From: Bacteroidales bacterium
GTDB taxonomy: Bacteria > Bacteroidota > Bacteroidia > Bacteroidales > UBA4181
Direction of reading: 5' to 3'
NCBI GenBank assembly: GCA_031275285.1
Contig: JAISOY010000037.1
Span: 1-35,312, forward strand
Length of the DNA stretch: 35,312 bases
The notes below the pieces were generated by a model. That model ran no database searches and was not told where the DNA came from. It saw only the letters and a list, made by a program, of their open reading frames with translations. Position 1 is the stretch's first letter, and each line of letters starts with the position of its first letter. Positions 22,277-30,643 of the stretch are shown piece after piece. Position numbers and translations under genes: made by a program.

Positions 22277-24331
22277 TTTTTTTTCGCATATATTTGTTTG
22301 TGGATCATATTGCCAAATTATATTATTATTAGTATAGCCATTTGAAATTAAAAATGCTTTATTGTTGGCAATAAAAACATCTGGTAGCGTAAGTCCTGAG
22401 GGTAATTGCATCACCTCCTTCCAAAAATCGTTCAATGTATTATATTCCATAAGAATGTTTCTAAAAATAGCATAGCCTTTTTTATCAATCGAAAATGCAC
22501 GAATGAAATTGCTTCTTACCGTGTTTATATATGACCAAATTCCATTGATATGGTCATACCCCCAAGTTTCATATATGCCAGAATTATTACTTACCAGTAC
22601 ATAGCCTATTTGATCGACAATGAAAAATCGGTTCGATCGTATGGTAGATCCACAGTTTGTCCATTGATCATTTATCAGTTGATACATAAAAAATCTATCC
22701 CAAGCATCGGTGCAATAGATCATATCATCAATCTCAAATGCAGGATATCTAATAGAAATAGCCCGATTCTTCTCTATCCATGTATCATCAATCCATCGGT
22801 ATTGCCATAGATGTTCGTTTGATGTATGGGTTCCATTAGGATAATTTACAGTTCCTCCGGTTACATACCCAAAATCAGATACAGAAAAACCGACAGCAGA
22901 ATTTAAATTATATCCTGGAAAATTACTTTTTTTTGTCCATGGACTTATTATTTCAAAATTATTATGTGATAGTGTCTGATTTTGTTCAACTTTAACTTTT
23001 ATAGGGGATGTAATAGAATAAATAGTATCGGGAATTCTAACTATCAGATAATTTGGACGAGCTTCTTTTACAGGAAGTTTAATTTGGTCAATATAGGCAA
23101 GATTAAAGCTTTTTATTGTTAAAAATCCTTTCCCTCTAATCTCAATTAATGATCCTGTTTTTTCAGAAGTCGGATAGATATCTGTTATATCCGGAGTATT
23201 ATACGTGAAATTTTTATAACCATCTGCGATTTGTCCTGCTACTTGAATTGATACCGGTAGAGAGGGACTATTTTGAGATGTAGGGACAATAATTTTTATG
23301 AATGTATTGTTCGACTCTATGATTTTGACAGTCTCTTCCCCGACAAAAGCTTTTACATAGTTTACATCATAACCGAAATCATTGCCTTGAATAATTAGTG
23401 TGTCACCTGCTATTCCATTATCAGGAAATAATTGTATTATTTCCGGTTTTTTGTAGGAGAAAATATAATCAGTGGATACCATAAAGTCATCTACAGTCAC
23501 GGATATTTTTGCCGGAATTGATTCTAAAGCTGGGACAATGATTCTTATTTTATTGCTGGTAATTTCAAGCAATGTTGCTTTTGTTTGATTAAAATGAACA
23601 ACAGGATATTGAAAATATTTCCCGGTTAATTCTATAGTATCTCCGATAACCGCTTTATGATGATTGATTCCGATAATTTGAGGCGTAAAATACCGGAAGG
23701 CATCAATCAGTTGTGAAGTTTGACCGGCTGTTGTAACAAAAATATCGGCAATTTCATTTCCTTTTGAAGGAGGAATGATTATTTTTAATGAAGAGTCACT
23801 TGAATTTATTATTTGGCTCTGTTCCTGTCCCACATATACTGTATTACCCCATTCCTTCGGGTTGAAATTTTTACCTTTAATCAAAACTGTGTCATATTTC
23901 ATTCCTTCACACGGAAAAATGGAATTTATAATAGGAGCTTCACTTCCCTGACTTTCAAAAGATATGGCTTCACTATAATAAATATGATCTTTGTTTTGGG
24001 CATATGCACTTACATAATATTCTTCTCCCTTTTCCAGGTTAGTGCTAACAAAGGCTCTGAATGAACCTTTACCTTGGGACGGGCCAAGAGATATACATCC
24101 CCCGGTGGTTTTAGTAATAATAGGAGAATTCTTTCCATAAACGAACCCATGGTCTATAATTTCTCCATCTCCGTCATCTAAGAAAGAAGCATTGAACATT
24201 GCTCCTCCGGGATTAATATTGGTAACAGGCCCCGTTAATACTCGTGGATAATTCGGGTCCATGCTTTTTTCCGATTTATTACATCCATATAAAACGATTA
24301 TTCCGGCAATAATATAAATGTAAAATCTCAT
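22250..24331 (-). CDS. Lipoprotein with four TIG domains and a kelch-like region (frameshifted at its end)
   Basis: A 693-residue protein from the start at 24331, chosen because it gives a lipoprotein signal (MRFYIYIIAGIIVLYGC) while the open frame extends 38 codons further into the upstream gene. It has a fibronectin-like region (DIDHGFVYG... family), four IPT/TIG repeats with GDTLIIQGNDFG-type cores, and a kelch-like C-terminal region with WQYDPQT. It is the shorter paralogue of the 914-residue gene 8 bp downstream (two fewer TIG units). The annotated stop (KRLFPTLCC) is abnormal; see the tail entry. AT-rich. Ligand unknown. Confidence 0.85.
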   Translation of the reverse strand: MRFYIYIIAGIIVLYGCNKSEKSMDPNYPRVLTGPVTNINPGGAMFNASFLDDGDGEIIDHGFVYGKNSPIITKTTGGCISLGPSQGKGSFRAFVSTNLEKGEEYYVSAYAQNKDHIYYSEAISFESQGSEAPIINSIFPCEGMKYDTVLIKGKNFNPKEWGNTVYVGQEQSQIINSSDSSLKIIIPPSKGNEIADIFVTTAGQTSQLIDAFRYFTPQIIGINHHKAVIGDTIELTGKYFQYPVVHFNQTKATLLEITSNKIRIIVPALESIPAKISVTVDDFMVSTDYIFSYKKPEIIQLFPDNGIAGDTLIIQGNDFGYDVNYVKAFVGEETVKIIESNNTFIKIIVPTSQNSPSLPVSIQVAGQIADGYKNFTYNTPDITDIYPTSEKTGSLIEIRGKGFLTIKSFNLAYIDQIKLPVKEARPNYLIVRIPDTIYSITSPIKVKVEQNQTLSHNNFEIISPWTKKSNFPGYNLNSAVGFSVSDFGYVTGGTVNYPNGTHTSNEHLWQYRWIDDTWIEKNRAISIRYPAFEIDDMIYCTDAWDRFFMYQLINDQWTNCGSTIRSNRFFIVDQIGYVLVSNNSGIYETWGYDHINGIWSYINTVRSNFIRAFSIDKKGYAIFRNILMEYNTLNDFWKEVMQLPSGLTLPDVFIANNKAFLISNGYTNNNIIWQYDPQTNICEKKRLFPTLCC

Positions 24332-24350
24332 AATATACAAAATCAATAGG

Positions 24351-25547
24351 TTAGAAAAATATTCCGGTAGAAATGTTAATAGACTGGATATTGATAGAGA
24401 CTTCCTTCTCCTTTTTAGACATGTAACTATATTGGATTTGGGCAAAAAACAGGTATTTATCTTTCAAGAGATGCTGAACTCCCAAATTGATATCACCGCC
24501 CAAAAGATTTTTGAGAAGAACATTTTTTAACTTTGTACTTGACGGACGTATTTCATTGTGAGAAGATACCGCATCTATATATTCTTTTTTTGATGAATTT
24601 AATAAAAATGCATATGAAAAGCCGACAGCTATAGTTGGTCGCCACTGTCCCTTTGGATAAACATATTTAGGTGCTACCCCTAATTTCATCAGATGGCTAT
24701 AAATATGAATATCTTTAAATGAATTAGGACTTATAAAGTTAGTGTAGTAATAATATTTAGTATATAATCCATATAATTGTAAGAAAAACTTTTCATTAAT
24801 CCTGGGCATAGAATATTTGATATTGACCCCCAAGCTAATATTAGACGAACAATCGAAATTATAGTCAGAATGAATGTTGTCTTTTATTTTTATACTTGAT
24901 ATGTCAAGACCAAGCATGGGAGCAATATGTACTGTTATTAATGGTTTTTGTCGCTCATAAACAATACATTCACTTTCGTCCATACAAGTATGTTTGTGAT
25001 AATCTTTAGCAATGTCGATCAAAGAATTGTGTTCTAATTTTGCTTTTTCAATAGTTTCATTCATTTCCCACACTTGGAGGACTCCTTTAAGAGTTCCTAT
25101 ATATGTTTTTCTTGTTCTTATTACTTCTTTGTCACCAGTATGTATTTTTCTTCGATCTATTTTCAATTCAGATAATCTGTTGTTTTTTTCAATAAAATAA
25201 TAATCAGTGAATTTCTCATCTCGATAATAATATAAGTTAGCCATACCATTTACCAGAAATTCCAGAAAAACTTTTTTACCATTATCAAGTTCCTTAGATA
25301 TATAATACCTACCATCGATAAACCGATAAGCAAAGATCTCATCCGGCAGATAGTCGATTGATTGATTGGTACTGTTCTTTGTAAATGAACATACTTTTGA
25401 GTTACGAATATCTCCCCGATAATCAATTTGTCCGTATATAGTGTCAAGTTGATTTGTAATAATATATCCATCACGAAAATCACGCTGTGCAAAACAAAAG
25501 ATAGTAAATAATGTGGAGATCGCGATCGACAGTGAGATTTTTTTCAT
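24351..25547 (-). CDS. Outer-membrane beta-barrel protein of unknown function
   Basis: A 398-residue protein with a signal peptide (MKKISLSIAISTLFTIFCFAQ). The N-terminal half (about 22-190) is a small soluble region starting with the frequent Bacteroidetes motif DGYIITNQLDTIYGQIDYRG. The second half (about 205-398) has alternating amphipathic strands and ends in Phe (NISTGIFF), typical of PorT-like eight-stranded barrels. It starts the operon of the two TIG/kelch lipoproteins (19 bp to the next start), so it may be part of the same surface system. The function is not recognised. A strong promoter lies upstream. Confidence 0.7.
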   Translation of the reverse strand: MKKISLSIAISTLFTIFCFAQRDFRDGYIITNQLDTIYGQIDYRGDIRNSKVCSFTKNSTNQSIDYLPDEIFAYRFIDGRYYISKELDNGKKVFLEFLVNGMANLYYYRDEKFTDYYFIEKNNRLSELKIDRRKIHTGDKEVIRTRKTYIGTLKGVLQVWEMNETIEKAKLEHNSLIDIAKDYHKHTCMDESECIVYERQKPLITVHIAPMLGLDISSIKIKDNIHSDYNFDCSSNISLGVNIKYSMPRINEKFFLQLYGLYTKYYYYTNFISPNSFKDIHIYSHLMKLGVAPKYVYPKGQWRPTIAVGFSYAFLLNSSKKEYIDAVSSHNEIRPSSTKLKNVLLKNLLGGDINLGVQHLLKDKYLFFAQIQYSYMSKKEKEVSINIQSINISTGIFF

Positions 25548-25615
25548 GAAAGAAATAAGAAGTTTTTATCAAATAATAATAGTGGTGTACGGATTAATGT
25601 GATTATTTCACGAAA

Positions 25616-25646
25616 CAAAGATAGCAAAATAAAATAGAGTTGCAAA
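25616..25646 (-). promoter_or_regulatory. Promoter of the barrel/TIG lipoprotein operon
   Basis: On the minus strand TTTG (plus 25643-25646) and TATCTTTG (plus 25616-25623) are 19 bp apart, an excellent match to the Bacteroidetes sigma promoter. The predicted start is about 60 nt upstream of the ATG at 25547. Confidence 0.7.
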
Positions 25647-25859
25647 CAAATATTTAACCAATTGTAAAAATCATTAACCATCTCTGGAAATATTAGTTAT
25701 GAGAAAAAAAGGTGGCTTTTCAACTTAATAAGTAGGTTTTGTATCGCATCAGAAAATAAAAGTTGTTGAAATCATTTTTCTATCCAATAGAATTTATAAT
25801 AAATAAGACAAAAAATGGACTGATTTATTGCTGATAACTAATAGATTATATATATACTT

Positions 25860-25922
25860 ATTTATTTGCGTAAAAAATACGCAAATAAATTTGGAGAATT
25901 GTATTATTATATATTATCTTTG
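25860..25922 (+). promoter_or_regulatory. Promoter of the J-domain/vWA operon with a 13-bp-arm palindrome
   Basis: TTTG (25890-25893) and TATCTTTG (25915-25922), 21 bp apart, form the promoter. Immediately upstream ATTTATTTGCGTA (25860-25872) and TACGCAAATAAAT (25878-25890) are a perfect inverted repeat around five A's. A third TTTGCGTA (25919-25926) overlaps the -7 box. The palindrome suits a regulator dimer at -40 to -70. The rest of the gap 25548-25957 is AT-rich without genes. Confidence 0.65.
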
Positions 25923-25957
25923 CGTAAAATAAACACAAAGAGTTTGCAAAACCATAA

Positions 25958-26860
25958 ATGTCAGATAAAATGGATTATATAGACATAATTCTTGATACGC
26001 AATGGTACCTTGATATTTGCAGGGAACATGAAGATTATATTTTCCTTGCTAAGAAGCTTCACCCGGATATATGTGCCGATGCACGTTCCATTCAGGCATT
26101 TACGCACTTGAACCGTTTAAAGCGCGATTTTGAGAAAGGTTACATTTTCAGGGATGAATCCGGGGAATATCGTTCCAATTACCTATATCATCGATGGAAT
26201 GGAGACAAAAGTCTGCTGAAAGCCTCAAAAGCGAATTACGACAGGTTGTTGCAGGAAGCGAAAGACAACTTCGATGCAAAGTCGTTCGGACATTTCATGA
26301 ATTATTTACCATCAAATCTTGAATTTGAAGGAGAAACGCTGGTGTATCGTTCGCAACACAAATGTGTTCCTTTGAGTAAGGTCATTATCCGAATTGCTGA
26401 TGATGACGCCCGCAACAAGCATATCAACTGGATTTATTCCCGTCTGATAGAATTTGTGAGTATGCTCGAATCGATGAACATCACTCATGCAGGTCTGAAT
26501 CCCGACTCGGTCTTCGTTATTCCGGAAATACACGCTATTAAGGTAGTTACATTTTACCATACAGGCATGGGATCCATTTCGACCATCAACGGAAAATACA
26601 GGAATTATTATCCTGCACAGTTATTCACCGATAAAACAGGAGGCGCTTATGTGGATATCAGTTTAATCAAAAAGACAGCTATTTGTGGACTTGGCGATGT
26701 CAGCGGCTCGGGAGTGAAACTCAGGGCCGATGCAAGCATCAATCAGAATGTGCTCGCCTATCTGATGACACCTGAGTCCGATGCTTTTCAATCCATGAAA
26801 ACATGGAGGAGTATATTGGATACAAATTTCATTAAAGAATTTATTCACTTAAATATTTAA
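25958..26860 (+). CDS. J-domain / pseudokinase-like protein
   Basis: A 300-residue protein not matching a named family that I know. Residues 15-60 look like a J-domain: a helix, then LAKKLHPDIC with the HPD tripeptide at 35-37, and a second helix (AFTHLNRLKRDFEKG), as used to stimulate Hsp70 ATPase. The middle (about 120-200) has a kinase-like catalytic loop, NITHAGLNPDSVFVI at 174-188, where the usual HRDLKPEN reads HAGLNPDS, so catalytic Asp and Asn are missing, and the DFG position is lost. So it is probably a pseudokinase. It lies 4 bp before the vWA gene, strongly suggesting a shared complex. Confidence 0.55.
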   Translation: MSDKMDYIDIILDTQWYLDICREHEDYIFLAKKLHPDICADARSIQAFTHLNRLKRDFEKGYIFRDESGEYRSNYLYHRWNGDKSLLKASKANYDRLLQEAKDNFDAKSFGHFMNYLPSNLEFEGETLVYRSQHKCVPLSKVIIRIADDDARNKHINWIYSRLIEFVSMLESMNITHAGLNPDSVFVIPEIHAIKVVTFYHTGMGSISTINGKYRNYYPAQLFTDKTGGAYVDISLIKKTAICGLGDVSGSGVKLRADASINQNVLAYLMTPESDAFQSMKTWRSILDTNFIKEFIHLNI

Positions 26861-26864
26861 TACT

Positions 26865-27794
26865 ATGGGAACAGGACATTATTCATCCAGAACCTACGAT
26901 GCAGTTACACGCTCACGCGGATATGCATCAAAAACGGCAGACCAGATTTTTGCCGATTCACTCAAAGATACAATGAATCCGGCGAAGTTCAAAAACGGCA
27001 TACGCGAATGTCGTGATTCCGACGACCACCCTTATAGCGTCCCTATCATGGTATTTGTGGATGTTACGGGATCTATGGGAAGCATACCCCACCACCTGAT
27101 ACAAAACAAGTTCCCGGGTTTAATGGATACATTGATCAACCATGGGGTTTCCGACGCACAGATATGTTTCGGCGCCATCGGCGACCATATCTCCGATCGT
27201 GTTCCGTTGCAGGTGGGACAGTTTGAGCAGGAAACGACCAAACTGGTCGACAGCCTTGCCGATATTTATATCGAAGGATGCGGCGGTGGGCAGGCAATGG
27301 AATCATATCCGCTGGCATGGTATGTGGCTGCTTATCATACCTCGACCGATGCATTCGAAAAGCGTGGGTTGAAAGGTTTCCTGTTCACGATTGGCGACGA
27401 ATCTTTTCACCAGAAGTACAGCGGACGTTTCATCCAGGAACTGATGGGATTCAAGGAGCCGACTGGAGACTTTACAGCACAGCAATTATATGCCGCAGCG
27501 TCCGAGAAGTACCATGTGTTTCATATCCATGTCGAAGACGGCAGTTATGAAACAGGACACATCGACAAGGAATGGCGCAAGCTACTTGGCGAACGCTTTC
27601 TGGTGCTGAACAACAGCGACAATGTGGCCGAACTGATAGGTACTACTGTTTCAGTGATCAACGGTGCCGATATGGCTGCCATCCTCGAAACATTCGACAC
27701 GAAAACAGCTTCAACCATATCTAATGCGCTGGCAAAGATCGATACGCTGATGCCGAGAAAACTGGATAATGATGCATCGGTTATTGCATTGTAA
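26865..27794 (+). CDS. von Willebrand factor A domain protein
   Basis: A 309-residue vWA protein. The MIDAS begins IMVFVDVTGSMGS (about 59-71, D-x-T-x-S), with the later GGGQAMES loop (about 137-144) and FTIGDE (about 173-178) supplying further metal-site residues. The N-terminal 50 residues carry a YSSRTYDAVTRSRGYAS motif. It has no TROVE domain, so it is not Ro60 despite the nearby tRNA mimic. vWA domains of this type usually assemble with AAA ATPases or partner proteins; here the partner is likely the J-domain protein encoded 4 bp upstream. The specific role is unknown. Confidence 0.8.
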   Translation: MGTGHYSSRTYDAVTRSRGYASKTADQIFADSLKDTMNPAKFKNGIRECRDSDDHPYSVPIMVFVDVTGSMGSIPHHLIQNKFPGLMDTLINHGVSDAQICFGAIGDHISDRVPLQVGQFEQETTKLVDSLADIYIEGCGGGQAMESYPLAWYVAAYHTSTDAFEKRGLKGFLFTIGDESFHQKYSGRFIQELMGFKEPTGDFTAQQLYAAASEKYHVFHIHVEDGSYETGHIDKEWRKLLGERFLVLNNSDNVAELIGTTVSVINGADMAAILETFDTKTASTISNALAKIDTLMPRKLDNDASVIAL

Positions 27795-27901
27795 CAGAAT
27801 GGAATATTATTAAAAAATACGGGAAGAAATGGGTAATGGTTGTTACTTCCTGCAATTCACAATGGCTAAAATGTTTTTTTGACTCAAAATCTCCTTGAAA
27901 G

Positions 27902-28525
27902 ATGAATGCAGTATATGAAATTCGTCCTATATGTATCGAAGAATGGCTACCCGACAGATGTATGTCCATAAAGGAGCCGTTGGAAATACATAATTTAATT
28001 CCCCAACACGGTTGCCCTAACTTGTTATTTGACAAATCGCAAATCCGGGATAGGACCGGATTCGAAGCTTTTTACCATGATGTTTTGAATCGTTTTACCT
28101 GTTGTGGGTTTATCGCCTGGGAAAAGGACAGGATCATCGGTTATACGAATTTCTTTCCTCATGAAATAGCCCGGAAAATAAAATTTTATGGCTGGGGCGA
28201 AACGGAAGAAGAACAACCCGATACACTAATCCATCATTGCATTTCCATTGTCCGGAATCCGGATTACAGGCACATAGGGATCGGCAGCAGCTTAATACGG
28301 CATTCGTTGGAATGGGCTAAAACCAATCAATGGAGAAGGTATGAAGTCCATCATGTTTTGCCAGACATCGATAAAGGAACAGTAAGTGAACAAAAATCTG
28401 TATTGTCTTTCTGGAAGAAATTCGGATTTTCAATTATCGGGGAAGAAGAAGCAGACGAGAAGACCAGAAAATATTACGGAGTAAACAAAAGATATTCATT
28501 AGCATTGGATATCAATCATTCATAG
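27902..28525 (+). CDS. GNAT family N-acetyltransferase
   Basis: A 207-residue acetyltransferase with the acetyl-CoA loop VRNPDYRHIGIGSSLIRHSLEWA (about 118-140; R-x-x-G-x-G) and a C-terminal FWKKFGFSIIGEE strand. The N-terminal part (DRTGFEAFYHDVLNRFTCCG) has the usual alpha/beta arrangement. Substrate unknown. It follows the vWA gene after 107 bp and precedes the TIGR02452 gene by 29 bp, so it probably belongs to the same transcription unit. Confidence 0.8.
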   Translation: MNAVYEIRPICIEEWLPDRCMSIKEPLEIHNLIPQHGCPNLLFDKSQIRDRTGFEAFYHDVLNRFTCCGFIAWEKDRIIGYTNFFPHEIARKIKFYGWGETEEEQPDTLIHHCISIVRNPDYRHIGIGSSLIRHSLEWAKTNQWRRYEVHHVLPDIDKGTVSEQKSVLSFWKKFGFSIIGEEEADEKTRKYYGVNKRYSLALDINHS

Positions 28526-28554
28526 AACATAAGTTTATAAAAATAATCATTAAA

Positions 28555-29388
28555 ATGACCAGGGAACAAAGAATACAAAATGCGGAACAGACGCTTCGCA
28601 TCATAGAAAAAGGTGATTATCCGGCCGGAGGCCGAACAATCGACATCAGCAACATTATCCGACAATCGGTGAACGATAGCGAGCTATTTTCACCCGAAAC
28701 ACTGGAGGAATACAGATCAAAAAGTTTTGACAAAAAATTCCGGACGACTATTGAAGTCCGTAATCAGACATCGATGGAAGCAGCAAGCGATTGTGTAAAG
28801 ACAACTGGAAGAACAGGATGCCTGAATTTTGCTTCGGCAAAGAACCCTGGCGGAGGATTTCTCGGTGGAGCATTGGCCCAGGAAGAATGCCTGGCTTCGG
28901 CATCGTCGCTATATCCCGCACTGATCAAATTTCAGAAAGAAATGTACGAATACAACAAATCCCGACGGACATACCTGTATTCGGATTATATGATTTACAG
29001 CCCCGATGTCTGTTTCTTCAAAAACGACGATGGCGAATTGCTCGAAAATCCTTATCAAATAGATATTATCACCAGTCCGGCAGTCAACGTAGGCGCCATG
29101 TATCAGAACAATACAAGCGAGTTGCCGTTGGTTGAGAAAACTATGATGAAACGTACGGATAAACTTCTTTCCCTGTTTGCAAACAAAGGAGTGGAAACTC
29201 TGATCTTAGGTGCATGGGGATGCGGAGTATTCCGTAATGAACCGCAAAAGGTGGCCGGATATTTTGCGCATTATCTGGAAAAGGGTGGTAAATACGATGG
29301 CATATTCGGTAAGATCGTATTTGCGGTGTTTGACAGAAGTAAAAACCAGGAAAACATCAATGCATTTAAAGAAGTATTCCGCAACTAA
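28555..29388 (+). CDS. TIGR02452 family protein, microbial PARG/macrodomain type
   Basis: A 277-residue protein of the microbial poly(ADP-ribose) glycohydrolase-like group. The signature is visible as LNFASAKNPGGG (90-101) followed by QEE (109-111), the GGG...QEE arrangement in which the Glu pair is catalytic in bacterial PARG. A second conserved segment ends in LGAWGCGVFRN (about 217-228), the ribose-binding end of macrodomains. Known members remove ADP-ribose from proteins; some act on nucleic acids. It sits between GNAT and PurA-like genes in a group that also has NrtR and pncA/pncB, consistent with ADP-ribose or NAD turnover. Confidence 0.9.
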   Translation: MTREQRIQNAEQTLRIIEKGDYPAGGRTIDISNIIRQSVNDSELFSPETLEEYRSKSFDKKFRTTIEVRNQTSMEAASDCVKTTGRTGCLNFASAKNPGGGFLGGALAQEECLASASSLYPALIKFQKEMYEYNKSRRTYLYSDYMIYSPDVCFFKNDDGELLENPYQIDIITSPAVNVGAMYQNNTSELPLVEKTMMKRTDKLLSLFANKGVETLILGAWGCGVFRNEPQKVAGYFAHYLEKGGKYDGIFGKIVFAVFDRSKNQENINAFKEVFRN

Positions 29389-29437
29389 CCATAAAATGCT
29401 GCCGGGATCAGGTAAATCATAACAAAACAGGAAGAAA

Positions 29438-30550
29438 ATGATCGATATAGTTTTAGGTACAGCATTCGGCGATGAAGGAAAAGGACAGTGCGTCCATTCA
29501 TTGGCAACATCCGACAGCCTGGTGATCAGATTTTCGGGTGGACATCAGTGTGGGCATACAGCAGTAACAGAACAGGGGTTACGTCATATCTTCTCACAGT
29601 TCGGTGCGGGAACATTTCGCGGAGCGGCCACCTACCTGAGCGAATATTGTACCGTATTTCCGACAGCTTTTTTCAACGAGTTCGAAGCATTACAGTCGTT
29701 GAATATAGAATTTCCGGACTTTTACCTACATCCGCTGGCTATGGTAACTACTCCGTATGATCTTGCATTCAACCGTGCATTGTCGATGATTACGGGACAC
29801 GGTACCTGTGGTGTTGGGTTCGGAACTACCTTACAACGTAATGAAGATTTTTATCATCTCTATGTGAATGACCTGTTGAATCCATACATGACTGATACAA
29901 AGATGTCCATGATCAGACGTTATTACGACGAAAAGGTCCGTTCGCTCAACATCAGTTCACGTATCACGTACGAGAATGAACTGGAAACGGCCATGAATCA
30001 ATGGAATGAGTCGCTTTCCTTCTTCTCCGGTTTTGTGAAAGTAAAAAAGTTATCTGATATAGAACACCGTTTTGAACACTATATTTTCGAAGGATCCCAG
30101 GGAATATTGCTCGACCAGCATTTCGGTTTCTTTCCACATGTTACCCGTAGCAATACCACGTCGATCAATGCATTGGAAATGATTAGAAAAAGTCCCGTGC
30201 TGAGTAAAGAAGTGATAAGCACTTACTATGTGAGTCGCTGCTATCAGACACGGCATGGAAACGGCCCTTTTCCCGATACGGAAACGGTTGAACTGGTCAA
30301 CCTGCATACAGAGTCGAACCATGAAAATGACTGGCAGGGAATCTTCCGCATTGCCAGACTTGATTTCGGATTGTTACAACACGCTTTAAATTGTGATATC
30401 ATACAAAATGATATGGGTCGAAAGATACTGATTGTTACCTGCCTCGATCAGTTGAAAGAATCCGAATTGTTCATGCAGGAATTTCATCAAAGCAGGATCG
30501 AACAGCTATTTGACGAAGTACATTTTAAAGACAGGCCTGACTGGGAATAA
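29438..30550 (+). CDS. Adenylosuccinate synthetase paralogue (PurA-like)
   Basis: A 370-residue relative of PurA, which is usually about 430. Catalytic landmarks persist: GDEGKG with Asp12, CGHT with His40, GHGTCGVGFGTT (IMP/phosphate region), EGSQGILLDQHFG, VTRSNTT and TRHGNGPFPDTE. The loop that binds aspartate in PurA (TTTGRxRR) is replaced here by WQGIFRIARLD, and about 55 residues are missing. So GTP-dependent activation of a purine is plausible, with a changed nucleophile. It is not PurZ (which replaces the first Asp of GDEGKG). Located 49 bp after the PARG-like gene, not in a purine operon; the housekeeping purA is presumably elsewhere. Confidence 0.8.
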   Translation: MIDIVLGTAFGDEGKGQCVHSLATSDSLVIRFSGGHQCGHTAVTEQGLRHIFSQFGAGTFRGAATYLSEYCTVFPTAFFNEFEALQSLNIEFPDFYLHPLAMVTTPYDLAFNRALSMITGHGTCGVGFGTTLQRNEDFYHLYVNDLLNPYMTDTKMSMIRRYYDEKVRSLNISSRITYENELETAMNQWNESLSFFSGFVKVKKLSDIEHRFEHYIFEGSQGILLDQHFGFFPHVTRSNTTSINALEMIRKSPVLSKEVISTYYVSRCYQTRHGNGPFPDTETVELVNLHTESNHENDWQGIFRIARLDFGLLQHALNCDIIQNDMGRKILIVTCLDQLKESELFMQEFHQSRIEQLFDEVHFKDRPDWE

Positions 30551-30643
30551 TGATTTTCCGGTAGCGAACAAAAACGCCTGCTTTTTATGGTGATTGTTTC
30601 TACATTTGTTGAATGGAAACAAATAAAAAACGTTTGGACAAAA

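Noticed and set aside
26865..27794. Ro60/Rsr (TROVE) protein as partner of the tRNA mimic
   Set aside because: The protein is only 309 residues and the visible fold is a vWA domain; no TROVE repeats are present.
29438..30550. PurZ (2-aminoadenine synthesis)
   Set aside because: The GDEGKG motif keeps the first Asp, which PurZ proteins replace, and no phage genes are nearby.
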